Shown piece by piece: positions 46,763-56,584 of a stretch of DNA of 64,000 bases (its first letter is position 1; each line of letters starts with the position of its first letter). This DNA comes from Rhizobiales bacterium TNE-4 (lineage in GTDB: Bacteria > Pseudomonadota > Alphaproteobacteria > Rhizobiales > Beijerinckiaceae), in the NCBI GenBank assembly GCA_019083985.1, contig JAHRCV010000001.1:310001-374000 (forward strand). The letters run 5' to 3'. The notes beneath the pieces were generated by a model. That model was not told where the DNA came from. It saw nothing but the letters and a program-made list of their open reading frames with translations, and searched no databases. The translations under genes were made by a program, and so were the position numbers.

Positions 46763-47214
46763 AACAACGCGTGACGATCTATACGGATGGCGCGTGCTCG
46801 GGAAATCCGGGTCCAGGCGGCTGGGGTGCCATGCTCGTCTATGGCGACACGGTGCGCGAAATGAAGGGCGGCGAGCCGGAGACGACGAATAATCGCATGG
46901 AAATGATGGCCGCGATTTCCGCACTCGAAGCGTTGAAGCGTCCATGCATCGTCGATCTTTACACCGACAGCCAATATTTGCGCGAAGGCCTGACCAATTG
47001 GATCTATGGTTGGAAATCACGCGGCTGGAAAACGGCGGACAAAAAGCCGGTCAAGAATGTCGATCTCTGGCAGCGGCTTGATGAATTGCGCGCCCATCAC
47101 GACGTGACGCTGCATTGGGTGAAGGGCCATGCCGGCCATCCCGAAAATGAACGCTGTGATGAATTGGCCCGCGAAGCGATTGCCGAGATGCGGGCGGAGA
47201 AGACTTCAGAATAA
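46759..47214 (+). CDS. rnhA: Ribonuclease HI
   Basis: Degrades the RNA strand of RNA-DNA hybrids, including R-loops. The 151-residue protein has the four carboxylates of the family: [16 protein letters not shown] (Asp), [13 protein letters not shown] (Glu), [11 protein letters not shown] (Asp) and [11 protein letters not shown] (Asp), plus the catalytic His in [15 protein letters not shown] 46759 overlaps the thrB stop. It is followed by the repeat island. Confidence 0.96.
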   Translation: MKQRVTIYTDGACSGNPGPGGWGAMLVYGDTVREMKGGEPETTNNRMEMMAAISALEALKRPCIVDLYTDSQYLREGLTNWIYGWKSRGWKTADKKPVKNVDLWQRLDELRAHHDVTLHWVKGHAGHPENERCDELAREAIAEMRAEKTSE

Positions 47215-47218
47215 ACCC

Positions 47219-47258
47219 CGTCATTGCGAGGAGGGTTTGAGCCGAACGCAGCAATCCA
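47219..47258 (+). repeat. Interspersed repeat of the CGTCATTGCGAGGAG...GCAATCCA type
   Basis: CGTCATTGCGAGGAG at 47219-47233 and GCAATCCA at 47251-47258, five bases after rnhA, match a short repeat I recognise from intergenic regions of many Hyphomicrobiales. Only this copy was found in the window. No coding potential. Confidence 0.5.
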
Positions 47259-47341
47259 TAAATCAGCAAGTATCCCGTCGCCTCGCGTCTCTTGATGACG
47301 TGCGGTAACGTCTCACAAAATTGCATCATACGCCTCAAGCT

Positions 47342-47387
47342 CTCATCCTGAGGAGCGCGACAACGCGCGCGTCTCGAAGGACGAGGG
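47342..47387 (+). repeat. Palindromic repeat copy A
   Basis: 46 bases, from CTCATCCTGAGGAGCG to CGTCTCGAAGGACGAGGG. It is a near-identical direct copy of repeat C (47813-47861) and an inverted copy of repeat B (47412-47460). Copies A and B, 24 bases apart, could fold together into a long stem whose outer 18 and inner 16 bases pair perfectly. Confidence 0.85.
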
Positions 47388-47411
47388 CGTGGTTCAAGCG
47401 CAAGCTGGTCT

Positions 47412-47460
47412 CCCTCGTCCTTCGAGACGCGACGCTATGCATCGCTCCTCAGGATGAGGG
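47412..47460 (-). repeat. Palindromic repeat copy B, inverted
   Basis: 49 bases; read on the minus strand it starts CCCTCATCCTGAGGAGCG and ends CGTCTCGAAGGACGAGGG, as does copy C. It covers the last 12 bases of the GIY-YIG gene and supplies its stop codon (the TGA of CCTGAGG). Confidence 0.87.
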
Positions 47461-47763
47461 GTGTGGGTTTCGCTTAAGAATTTTTCGTTTTGCTAACATT
47501 TGTAAACCGGAAAAGTCTTCTCGCATGAAGGCCTCTTTCTTGGCACGGCTCCAGCCTTTGAGTTGGCGCTCAAGCGAGATCGCATCAATGATCTCGTCAA
47601 AATATTCTGCGTATATCAGCGCAACCGGACGGCGCGAATAGGTATAGGCTTTTACGTCTAGACCCGCATTGTGTTCGCTTAACCGCGTTTCTGGTTCATT
47701 ATGGGTTGAGCCAACATAATAGGATTTATCGGAACAAAGAAGAATATAGACCCATTTGCCCAT
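47449..47763 (-). CDS. GIY-YIG domain nuclease, repeat-bounded
   Basis: A 104-residue single-domain GIY-YIG protein (UPF0213-like). Family residues: VYILL (5-9, Tyr 6), YYVGST (15-20), Arg 27 in ETRLSEHN with His 31, and Glu 65 in SLERQLKGWSRAKKEA, the metal-binding glutamate. ATG 47763 is used because AAGGAG lies seven bases upstream. The last three codons (PSS) and the stop are inside repeat copy B, and copy C lies 50 bases before the start, so the gene is enclosed by inverted repeats. Cell role is unknown; homologous small proteins are often annotated only as GIY-YIG or UvrC-like. Confidence 0.88.
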   Translation of the reverse strand: MGKWVYILLCSDKSYYVGSTHNEPETRLSEHNAGLDVKAYTYSRRPVALIYAEYFDEIIDAISLERQLKGWSRAKKEAFMREDFSGLQMLAKRKILKRNPHPSS

Positions 47764-47812
47764 CGCGCTCTCCTTAAAGTGAACGCAATACAAAATGAGG
47801 CTCATCTCAATA

Positions 47813-47861
47813 CCCTCATCCTGAGGAGCGCGACAACGTCGCGCGTCTCGAAGGACGAGGG
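47813..47861 (+). repeat. Palindromic repeat copy C
   Basis: 49 bases, CCCTCATCCTGAGGAGCG to CGTCTCGAAGGACGAGGG. The centre GCGCGAC-AAC-GTCGCGC is a perfect 7-bp hairpin, and the outer arms also pair imperfectly, so the whole repeat folds back on itself. It lies 50 bases before the GIY-YIG start and 84 bases past the glyS stop. Confidence 0.87.
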
Positions 47862-47944
47862 AAATCCGTTGGCGCCATCAGACGCCCTGGTTCCGTCGCT
47901 GCGCATTGTTCAAGCAACGCACTTCAGGACGAGGGCTTGAGGCT

Positions 47945-50038
47945 TTACCCCGCAATCGCGCCGAAATCGGCAACCGAACGCGTCGCGCGGCGTAGGCCGC
48001 TGAGTAATTTCAGGCGATTGAGGCGCAACGCCGGATCGGCATCGTTCACCGTCACCTTGTCAAAGAACGCATCGACCGCTGGCCGCAAGGCTGCGAGCGC
48101 TTTCATGGCGCCAGCGAAATCTTCTTGGTTGATCGCAGACTGCGCTTGCGCCGAGGCGGTCTCAAGCAACGCGGCCAACGCCTTTTCTTCCGGCAGGCCC
48201 TTCGCTTCAATGAGTGCGGCATCGACCGCGCCATCGAAAGCGCCAGCGCCGTCCTTCTTCTCTTCGGCCTTGAGAATATTGGCAGCACGGCGGAAACCGG
48301 CGAGCAGGTTTTTGCCGTCTTCCGTTGCCAGAAAATCACCGAGCGCTTCGACGCGGCGCACCACCATCAAGAGATCATCTTGATCGCCTGCGCCATAAAC
48401 GGCATCGATCAAATCATGCCGCGCGCCCTTGTCGCGCAGATAGACTTTGAGACGGTCGGCGAAGAAAGCTTTCAGATCAGGATCATAACCGGCAAGCGAG
48501 AGGCGCAGATTGTTTTCGATCACGATGCGGATCACGCCTAAGGCCGCGCGGCGCAGCGCGTAAGGATCTTTAGAACCAGTCGGCTTTTCGTCGATGCTCC
48601 AGAAACCTGTCAGCGTGTCGAGCTTGTCAGCAAGTGCGACGGCGATGGCGACCGGATCGGTCGGGACGCGATCGGATGGACCTTGCGGCTTGTAATGGTC
48701 TTCGAGTGCGGCGGCGACAGACGCATCTTCGCCCTGCAATTCGGCATAGCGACGGCCCATGAGGCCCTGCACTTCCGGAAATTCGCCGACCATTTCGGTC
48801 ACAAGATCAGCCTTGGCCAGCGCAGCGGCGCGTTTTGCTCTCGCGCTGTCCGCACCGACGGTCGGTGCGAGCTGGTCAGCCAGCGCGATGATGCGGTCGA
48901 TCCGGGCGCCTTGTGTGCCGAGTTTTTCATGGAACACAATGTCGAGCGCGCGCAGCTTGGCGAGGCGCTGGTCGAGCGGCTTGCCCTTGTCGGCGAAATC
49001 AGGAAGGGCCTTCTGGTCGATTTCCCAGAAATGCCGCGCGTCCGAGAGGCGTGCGCGTACGACGCGTTGGTTGCCCGCAACAATCGCCTGCCCGCCGTCG
49101 CTCGCTTCGATATTCGAGACGAGAATGAATTTGTTCGAGAGCTTGCCCGTCTTCGGATTACGCAGCACAAAGCATTTCTGGTTCGCGCGAATGGTGGCGC
49201 GCACCACCTCATCCGGAATGACGAGAAACGCGGGGTCGAATTCGCCCATCAGCACGACCGGCCATTCGACAAGCCCTGCGACTTCTTCAAGCAGACCTTC
49301 ATCTTCGACGAGATCGAGACCGCGTGCAAAGGCCGCGTTCTTTGCCTCGTGCAAAATGATGTCCTTGCGGCGGTCGGCATCGAGAACGACTTTGGCGGCG
49401 AACAATTTCTGCTCGTAATCCTCGAAGCGGCGGACGGTGATCTGTCCCGGGGCAAGAAAGCGGTGGCCCTGTGTTGTATCGCCCGCTGTCGTGTCGCCAA
49501 TCGAGAAGGCGATAATCTCTGGCGTTTCGGTTTCGGGGCCGAACGTGCACAGGATCGATTGTAGCGGACGCACCCAGCGCAACGCTCCGGCTTCGGCTGA
49601 AGCTTTGCCCCAGCGCATCGATTTCGGCCATGGGAAAGTGCGCACGATCTCGGGCAGGATCTCTTTCAAGATCGCGTCGGTCGGCTGCCCCTTCTTCTCG
49701 ACGATGGCGACGTAGAATTCGCCCTTCTTCGGGTCGCTTTCGATTTTCGCCTGATCGAGCGAGGAGAGACCCGCGCTTTTGAGGAAGCCCTGAATGGCGG
49801 CATCCGGCGCACCAACGCGCGGGCCCTTCTTTTCTTCGCGCTGGTCAGGTGCGCGGGCAGGCAGCCCGGCAATGTGGAGCGTTAGGCGGCGTGGGGTTGA
49901 GAAGGCCTTCGCCCCTTCATAGACGCAACCGCGATCGACGAGCGCATTGGTCACCAGCGTTTTGAGATCCTCCGCCGCTTTCCGCTGCATGCGGGCGGGG
50001 ATTTCCTCGCTGAAGAGTTCAAGCAGAAGATCGGGCAT
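47945..50038 (-). CDS. glyS: Glycyl-tRNA synthetase beta subunit
   Basis: Beta chain of the alpha2-beta2 class II glycyl-tRNA synthetase. The 697-residue protein begins [21 protein letters not shown], has [36 protein letters not shown] and [24 protein letters not shown] (HD-like region), and ends in an anticodon-binding part ([20 protein letters not shown]). glyQ is not adjacent: the upstream gene is divergent, so the alpha-subunit gene lies outside the window or elsewhere. Confidence 0.96.
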   Translation of the reverse strand: MPDLLLELFSEEIPARMQRKAAEDLKTLVTNALVDRGCVYEGAKAFSTPRRLTLHIAGLPARAPDQREEKKGPRVGAPDAAIQGFLKSAGLSSLDQAKIESDPKKGEFYVAIVEKKGQPTDAILKEILPEIVRTFPWPKSMRWGKASAEAGALRWVRPLQSILCTFGPETETPEIIAFSIGDTTAGDTTQGHRFLAPGQITVRRFEDYEQKLFAAKVVLDADRRKDIILHEAKNAAFARGLDLVEDEGLLEEVAGLVEWPVVLMGEFDPAFLVIPDEVVRATIRANQKCFVLRNPKTGKLSNKFILVSNIEASDGGQAIVAGNQRVVRARLSDARHFWEIDQKALPDFADKGKPLDQRLAKLRALDIVFHEKLGTQGARIDRIIALADQLAPTVGADSARAKRAAALAKADLVTEMVGEFPEVQGLMGRRYAELQGEDASVAAALEDHYKPQGPSDRVPTDPVAIAVALADKLDTLTGFWSIDEKPTGSKDPYALRRAALGVIRIVIENNLRLSLAGYDPDLKAFFADRLKVYLRDKGARHDLIDAVYGAGDQDDLLMVVRRVEALGDFLATEDGKNLLAGFRRAANILKAEEKKDGAGAFDGAVDAALIEAKGLPEEKALAALLETASAQAQSAINQEDFAGAMKALAALRPAVDAFFDKVTVNDADPALRLNRLKLLSGLRRATRSVADFGAIAG

Positions 50039-50176
50039 GGTCCAGGTCCGGGCGTCAAAGCGAAGCGAGCCCGGTCCTACCGGCGGGGGCGGCTCCTGTC
50101 CACCTCTCGCCTCACTTTGCGTCTGGCGGGTACTTTGCGCGTTGGATTACATAGGCGCACCAATCGGGATCACGCC

Positions 50177-51058
50177 ATGCGCATCGACGACCTCCGCACC
50201 TCTGACAATGTTGAAGACCGGCGTGGCAGTGGCCCGTCCTTCCCGGGGGGTGGGGGCGGCCTCGGGCTTGGCACCGTCGTGGTGCTGGGCCTTTTGGGCT
50301 GGGCGCTGGGGATTGATCCGCGCTTGCTGATTGGTGGGGCCGAAATGGTGTCGCAGATGCGGCCGCAACAGCAGCACAGCCAGCCTGCGGGTAAGACCGG
50401 CGCACCCACGGACGATATCGGCCAGTTCGTCGCCAAAATCCTTGGCGAGACGGAAGATGTCTGGGGCAAAGTGCTGAAACAGGAGATGGGCCGCGATTAT
50501 GTCCGGCCGAAGCTGGTGCTGTTCTCAGGCGCGACCAATTCCGCCTGCGGCTTTGCCCAAGCCGCAATGGGGCCGTTTTACTGCCCCACCGATCAACGCG
50601 TTTATCTTGATACGTCCTTCTTCCGCGATATGCAGCGCAAGCTCGGCGGCGGTGGGGATTTCGCCTATGCCTATGTGATCGCCCATGAGGTCGGCCACCA
50701 TGTCGAGAATGTGCTCGGCATTTTGCCACGCGTGCAGCAGGCGCAGCGTCGCGCCTCATCGCAGGCCGAGGCGAACGCGCTGTCCGTGCGTGTTGAGTTG
50801 ATGGCCGATTGCTTGGCAGGTGTCTGGGCCAAGGCGATGAATGAGCGCCATCGCAACATCACCGAGCAAGATGTCAGGCAGGCTTTGAATACGGCCGCAG
50901 CGATTGGCGATGACCGTTTGCAGAAAGAGGCGCAGGGTTATGCCGTGCCCGACAGCTTCACCCATGGCTCATCCGAGCAGCGCATGCGTTGGTTCATGAC
51001 CGGGATGAAGGGCGGCTCCGTCCGCGGCTGCAATACGTTCAACCAGCAGCGGGTCTGA
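50177..51058 (+). CDS. ypfJ: Neutral zinc metallopeptidase-like protein (YpfJ family)
   Basis: A 293-residue membrane-anchored protein. The N-terminus is Gly/Pro-rich, followed by one helix (GLGLGTVVVLGLLGWALGI). The zinc motif is YVIAHEVGHHVENVLG (HExxH) with downstream ligand region RVELMADCLAGVWAKAM. It also carries the family marks FCP-like GPFYCPTDQRVYLDTSFF and GSSEQRMRWFMTGMK. ATG 50177 is preferred to 50117 because the MRIDDLR start is typical. Its last 20 bases overlap the convergent GT2-like gene. Protease activity is predicted only. Confidence 0.9.
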   Translation: MRIDDLRTSDNVEDRRGSGPSFPGGGGGLGLGTVVVLGLLGWALGIDPRLLIGGAEMVSQMRPQQQHSQPAGKTGAPTDDIGQFVAKILGETEDVWGKVLKQEMGRDYVRPKLVLFSGATNSACGFAQAAMGPFYCPTDQRVYLDTSFFRDMQRKLGGGGDFAYAYVIAHEVGHHVENVLGILPRVQQAQRRASSQAEANALSVRVELMADCLAGVWAKAMNERHRNITEQDVRQALNTAAAIGDDRLQKEAQGYAVPDSFTHGSSEQRMRWFMTGMKGGSVRGCNTFNQQRV

Positions 51059-51551
51059 GCCCGCGCTTGCGTCGATCGGCCAGCATCGCGTCGATCTTCG
51101 CGTAATTGAGCCGTTCTCCATTGCTGAGCGCCGTGGCGCTCGCAATAAGTCCGAGGCGCTCATCAGCCTGACCAGACAATTGCGCGATCCATGTGAGCCA
51201 TGGCGCGCCTTGGACCGGGAGAAGCCCGGCCTTCCGACCCTCGATGGCAGCGAGCGCATCGCTCAGCGTCGCAATCCAATCGCCGAGCGGCACCATGCCG
51301 GGCGCGAGCACCAACACATGGGGGCATTTGATCTGCGCCGCCGCTATCCGGATGAGCGTTGATCGCTCGCCGGGCACGATGATGAGCCCGCTACCGCCGG
51401 CTTCCGTCACTGCGCTGAGAAAGGGCGTCTCGGCTTGGGCCACGATCACCACGTCGCGGATCAGCCCCTCGGCGACGGCCGGAACGAGCGCCGTCAGCGT
51501 GTCCACAAGGGCGGGCACCGGGTGAAGGGCAGGGATCACGGCCGAGATCAT
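51039..51551 (-). CDS. GT2-like glycosyltransferase-related protein, short
   Basis: A 170-residue protein that begins like a family 2 glycosyltransferase (MISAVIPALHPVPALVDTLTAL) and has a nucleotide-sugar-fold middle (RIAAAQIKCPHVLVLAPGMVPLGDW). It is much shorter than active GT2 enzymes and lacks a clear DxD. It may be a minimal or degenerate family member; an unrelated Rossmann-like role is possible. It overlaps the ypfJ end by 20 bases and is divergent from the radical SAM gene. Confidence 0.6.
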   Translation of the reverse strand: MISAVIPALHPVPALVDTLTALVPAVAEGLIRDVVIVAQAETPFLSAVTEAGGSGLIIVPGERSTLIRIAAAQIKCPHVLVLAPGMVPLGDWIATLSDALAAIEGRKAGLLPVQGAPWLTWIAQLSGQADERLGLIASATALSNGERLNYAKIDAMLADRRKRGLRPAAG

Positions 51552-51621
51552 TAACCCTGACTAGCATGAGGCGCGGGAGAGGCCAGCGTCTCCGCTTGCA
51601 TTCATCCGGATTCTGTTATTT

Positions 51622-51636
51622 GTTCTCTTTATGTTC
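51622..51636 (+). promoter_or_regulatory. Putative LexA box (GTTC-N7-GTTC)
   Basis: GTTCTCTTTATGTTC is an exact match to the direct-repeat SOS box described for alphaproteobacterial LexA. It lies 19 bases before the proposed ATG at 51656, where a bound repressor would block promoter escape. No other copy was noticed in the intergenic stretches I examined. Confidence 0.6.
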
Positions 51637-51655
51637 TCTTTTTCAGGAGATGGCC

Positions 51656-52789
51656 ATGTCTTTCGCTTTTGATGGGTTTAAGACCGGTTTGCCGCTCGCT
51701 TCGCCAAATTCCGGCGTCGACAGGGTCGACCCGACGCTCCGTAGGGGTCGTGCGGCCACGCTTAACCGCTCTGGCCGCTATGAAGCCGAGATCCGCGAGC
51801 AGATCCATGATGGCTGGGACCGGGACGAGGATCTTCCGCCACTCAAGACCGAGGTCGCGGTCGAAAAGCCGAAAACGGTGATCACGCGTAATGATTCGCC
51901 TGACATTGCCTTTGACCGTTCGATCAATCCCTATCGCGGCTGCGAGCATGGCTGCGTCTATTGCTTCGCCCGGCCGACCCACGCCTATATGGGTCTATCG
52001 CCGGGGCTCGATTTCGAGACCAAACTCTTTGCCAAGCAAGGCGCGGCCGAACTCCTCGAACAGGAATTGGCCAACCCCAATTACAAGCCGCAGACGATCG
52101 CGATCGGCACCAACACCGACCCCTATCAGCCGATCGAACGGACGCGCCGGGTGATGCGCTCAGTGCTTGAGGTCCTCCATCGCACCTCTCATCCGGTCGC
52201 CATCGTGACGAAATCGAACCTCGTCACGCGCGATATCGATCTCTTGGCACCCATGGCGGCCGAAGGGCTCGCCAAGGTCGCGATCTCGATCACGACGCTC
52301 GATCCTGTGCTCGCCCGCAAGATGGAGCCGCGCGCGCCAACACCGGCCAAAAGGCTGGAGGCGATCCGCCAATTGAGCGCCGCTGGCATCCCGGTCGCGG
52401 TGATGGTCGCTCCCATCCTGCCCGGCCTAACCGATCATGAGATCGAGAAGATCCTTGCAGCGGCATGGGAAGCAGGCGCGCGTGAAGCGGGCTATGTGCT
52501 TCTGCGCCTGCCGCTCGAAGTGAAGGATCTCGTCCGGGGCTGGCTTGAAGAGAATTATCCCGACAAAGCCAAGCATGTGCTCTCGCTCGTCCGTTCCACT
52601 CGCGGTGGCAAGGATTACGACCCGACCTTCGGCCAGCGTCAGACAGGCACGGGTCCCTATGCTTGGACGATTGGCCGTCGCTTCGAAATGGCAGCCCGCT
52701 GCCTTGGCTTCAACGAGCGCAAATTGACGATGCGGACTGACCTGTTCGATCCGCCGGTCCTGCAAGGCGGGCAATACGCGTTGCTGTGA
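51656..52789 (+). CDS. PA0069-family radical SAM protein (SplB-related)
   Basis: A 377-residue radical SAM enzyme. The 4Fe-4S motif is CEHGCVYC (CxxxCxxC) in NPYRGCEHGCVYCFARPTH. Further marks are GTNTDPYQPIERTRRVMRSVLEVL and ITTLDPVLARKMEPRAPTPAKRLEAI. It belongs to the Rv2578c/PA0069 group, related to spore photoproduct lyase, with no established reaction. ATG 51656 is chosen since AGGAG (51645-51649) is six bases away; the ATG at 51650 touches it. A putative LexA box precedes it, suggesting DNA-damage induction. Confidence 0.9.
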   Translation: MSFAFDGFKTGLPLASPNSGVDRVDPTLRRGRAATLNRSGRYEAEIREQIHDGWDRDEDLPPLKTEVAVEKPKTVITRNDSPDIAFDRSINPYRGCEHGCVYCFARPTHAYMGLSPGLDFETKLFAKQGAAELLEQELANPNYKPQTIAIGTNTDPYQPIERTRRVMRSVLEVLHRTSHPVAIVTKSNLVTRDIDLLAPMAAEGLAKVAISITTLDPVLARKMEPRAPTPAKRLEAIRQLSAAGIPVAVMVAPILPGLTDHEIEKILAAAWEAGAREAGYVLLRLPLEVKDLVRGWLEENYPDKAKHVLSLVRSTRGGKDYDPTFGQRQTGTGPYAWTIGRRFEMAARCLGFNERKLTMRTDLFDPPVLQGGQYALL

Positions 52790-52832
52790 CGGGCGGCTTG
52801 CTCCGGCTCTGTCCCCGGTCTAGTCGGAGGTC

Positions 52833-53513
52833 ATGAAGCGCGCCGCCCCGAAAGCGTCCAAAGCGAGTGCTCGCACCGCCAAAGACCTCCTGCCACTCGA
52901 CCTGCCGAGCGGGCCGGATTTCGCGCGCGAAAAAAAGATCATGCGCCGCGGCGTGACGCCGGTGGCCGGATGCGATGAGGCCGGGCGCGGCCCGCTCGCC
53001 GGGCCAGTGGTGGCGGCCGCTGTCATTTTGGATCCGAAGAAGATTCCCGCAGGCCTCAACGATTCCAAACAGCTCAGTAAACACGCGCGTGAAGCGTTGT
53101 TCGAAGAGATCTGTGCCACAGCGCATATTTCCGTCTCGTCGATCTCCGCACGATTCATTGATCAGAGCGATATTCGCAAAGCCTCGCTCGAAGCGATGCG
53201 CCGCGCTGTGCTCGGTCTTTCCATCGCGCCGCGCCATGTTTTGGTCGATGGCCGCGATTTGCCCGCTCTGCCGTGCGATGGCGATGCCGTGATTGGTGGG
53301 GATGGTTTGTCGGTGTCGATTGCGGCAGCCTCCATCATCGCCAAAGTCACGCGCGACCGGATGATGGAACGCGTCGGCATCGCTTTGCCTGCCTATGGTT
53401 TTGAAGCGCATATGGGCTATGGAACGAAACAACATCGCGATGCGATTGCAGCGCACGGCCCCTGCGCCTATCACCGCCTGAGCTTTTCGCCATTCACCAT
53501 TGATTTACCATAA
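52833..53513 (+). CDS. rnhB: Ribonuclease HII
   Basis: Removes single ribonucleotides and RNA primers from DNA. The 226-residue protein has [21 protein letters not shown] (DEAGR, two catalytic acids), [11 protein letters not shown] (third Asp) and [13 protein letters not shown]. The C-terminus is [28 protein letters not shown] basic 40-residue N-terminal extension precedes the core. It lies 43 bases after the radical SAM gene and before ccrM, a common alphaproteobacterial neighbour pair. Confidence 0.95.
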   Translation: MKRAAPKASKASARTAKDLLPLDLPSGPDFAREKKIMRRGVTPVAGCDEAGRGPLAGPVVAAAVILDPKKIPAGLNDSKQLSKHAREALFEEICATAHISVSSISARFIDQSDIRKASLEAMRRAVLGLSIAPRHVLVDGRDLPALPCDGDAVIGGDGLSVSIAAASIIAKVTRDRMMERVGIALPAYGFEAHMGYGTKQHRDAIAAHGPCAYHRLSFSPFTIDLP

Positions 53514-54803
<1,290 letters not shown>

Positions 54804-54904
54804 GCGCAGAAAATTTGTGCGATCTGCCGCAAGTTGGCCATGGTTGGGGCGTCAAATCCCATCTCGACGGTGTAGTTTGAACCCGTCGATTGGGAGATTC
54901 TCAC

Positions 54905-55432
54905 ATGCACGCGAAATGGCTTGCCCTCGGAACGGCTGTTGTCCTCACGCTGTCGGAGGCCGCTATGGCCCAGCAGACGCCGCCACCTGCGGCCCCGACG
55001 CCGGCGCCGGGTATGGGTCAAGGTCAAGGCATGATGCGCGGCGGCGATGAGCGCCATCATGGCATGATGCGCGGGCACGGCATGGAAATGGGCGGCATGA
55101 TGATGGGCCGCCGTTTCTGCGATAGCAAAGAAGCCATGGCCCCGCGCATGTTGGGCCGTCTCGAAAGCACGATCAAACCGACCGACGCACAAAAGCCGGA
55201 AATGGAAGCGTTACGCGCAGCCGCCACAAAAGCGGAAAGTATCATGCGTGCCGCGTGCCCTGCAGCGGGTGACGATGATCGCTCGCCGCCCGCCCGTCTC
55301 GCGCAAATGGAAAAGAGCGCCAGCGCCATGGCGGAAGCGATCAAGACCGTGCGCCCGGCTTTCGACGCGCTTTATGCGAAACTCGACGACAAGCAGCGCG
55401 ACCGCATACGCTGGTCACGCGGCCATCATTGA
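54905..55432 (+). CDS. Periplasmic LTXXQ (Spy/CpxP-like) protein
   Basis: A 175-residue secreted protein: signal peptide MHAKWLALGTAVVLTLSEAAMAQ, then a Pro/Ala stretch and a Gly/Met/His-rich segment (GQGMMRGGDERHHGMMRGHGMEMGGMMMG). The helical LTXXQ-like core includes IKPTDAQKPEMEALRAAATKAESIM. The Met/His cluster could bind copper or another metal. Family members (Spy, CpxP) act as envelope chaperones or stress sensors. ATG 54905 is the signal-peptide start. It overlaps the convergent mutY end by 7 bases. Confidence 0.8.
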   Translation: MHAKWLALGTAVVLTLSEAAMAQQTPPPAAPTPAPGMGQGQGMMRGGDERHHGMMRGHGMEMGGMMMGRRFCDSKEAMAPRMLGRLESTIKPTDAQKPEMEALRAAATKAESIMRAACPAAGDDDRSPPARLAQMEKSASAMAEAIKTVRPAFDALYAKLDDKQRDRIRWSRGHH

Positions 55433-56529
55433 GGGAAGTTTTCGAGCGCGAAGGTAATCGCCTTCTTCATCACGCTCGGCAGCGCTTCCTGATCAAGCGC
55501 ATCAAGTGAGACGAAGCGCGCCCCTTGCGGCGCGCTTTTTCTTTTGCTGCAGCGTGCGGCATAGATAGTCAGCTCAAGCGGAAAATGCGTGAAGACATGG
55601 CGCACATGGCCGCGCAGTTTGGTCCATTCTGCCTCGATTGGCGCGAGCGTTGTCACGTCTTTCGCTTTAAAACTGGCCGACCATTCGGTCCCGGGCACTT
55701 CTGTCATGCCGCCGAGCAAACCCTTGTCCGGTCGCGTCCGCACGAGGATTGCGCCATCCTCGCGTAACAGCACGAAAGCCGCACCGCGCCGGAGCTGGCC
55801 TTCTTTCTTCGGCGTCTTACGCGGAAAAATTTCGGCATCGCCACGCTTTTGCGCCGCACATGATCCGCTGAAGGGGCACAGGATGCACGATGGCGATTTG
55901 GGCGAGCATAAGGTCGCGCCAAGGTCCATCATCGCTTGCGCAAAATCGCCGGGCCGATCCTCTGGAACAAGGGCGGTTGTGAGCGCCTTGATCTGCGGCT
56001 TCGATCCCGGCAGCGGTTCCTCAATCGCGTAAAGCCGCGAGATCACACGCTCCACATTGCCATCGACGACAGTGGCCACGCGATTGAACGCAATCGAGGC
56101 AATCGCCGCGGACGTATATTCGCCAATGCCTGGCAAAGCCCGTAGCGCATCCGGTGTCTCGGGGAAGATGCCCCCATGAACTTCGACGATCGCTTTCGCG
56201 CATGCATGGAGGTTGCGCGCGCGCGAATAATAGCCAAGCCCCGCCCACGCGCTCATCACCGCTTCGGTTGGCGCAGCCGCGAGCGCGAATACATCCGGAA
56301 ACAGCGTCAGGAATTTTTCGAAATAGGGTTTGACCGCCGTGACCGTCGTCTGTTGCAGCATGATCTCCGACAACCAGACGCGATAAGGATCAGGGATGTC
56401 GCCCGGCTTCGCCCGCCACGGCAGCGTGCGGCGGTGGCGGTCATACCAAGCCAGCAAAGCGCGTGCAGTGGGCCCATCCGTCAACGGGCCAGCTTTTGAA
56501 TCGACGGGGGAGGGGCGGCGCTTTACCAT
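55426..56529 (-). CDS. mutY: A/G-specific adenine glycosylase
   Basis: Removes adenine mispaired with 8-oxoguanine. The 367-residue protein has SEIMLQQTTVTAVKPYFEKFL, the helix-hairpin-helix LRALPGIGEYTSAAIASIAF and catalytic Asp in TVVDGNVERVISRL. The 4Fe-4S loop cysteines are spaced C-x6-C-x2-C-x5-C (LCSPKSPSCILCPFSGSC). The C-terminal NUDIX-like domain (about 235-360) recognises 8-oxoG. ATG 56529 was chosen; longer in-frame starts reach into the divergent DUF721 gene. Confidence 0.96.
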   Translation of the reverse strand: MVKRRPSPVDSKAGPLTDGPTARALLAWYDRHRRTLPWRAKPGDIPDPYRVWLSEIMLQQTTVTAVKPYFEKFLTLFPDVFALAAAPTEAVMSAWAGLGYYSRARNLHACAKAIVEVHGGIFPETPDALRALPGIGEYTSAAIASIAFNRVATVVDGNVERVISRLYAIEEPLPGSKPQIKALTTALVPEDRPGDFAQAMMDLGATLCSPKSPSCILCPFSGSCAAQKRGDAEIFPRKTPKKEGQLRRGAAFVLLREDGAILVRTRPDKGLLGGMTEVPGTEWSASFKAKDVTTLAPIEAEWTKLRGHVRHVFTHFPLELTIYAARCSKRKSAPQGARFVSLDALDQEALPSVMKKAITFALENFPQ

Positions 56530-56584
56530 GCGGTTTGTTGATAGCGTCCCTATGGCGCTGTGCAAGGTGCCCTCATCGCGTCGC

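Larger units (their letters stand above)
47412..47861. mobile_element. Candidate 450-base mobile unit: GIY-YIG gene between inverted palindromic repeats
   Basis: The outer ends are CCCTCGTCCTTCGAGACG (47412) and its exact reverse complement (ending 47861), with the GIY-YIG gene in between. Each end repeat is itself an imperfect hairpin. I see no target-site duplication in the flanking bases. The unit shape is visible; mobility is inference. Confidence 0.35.
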
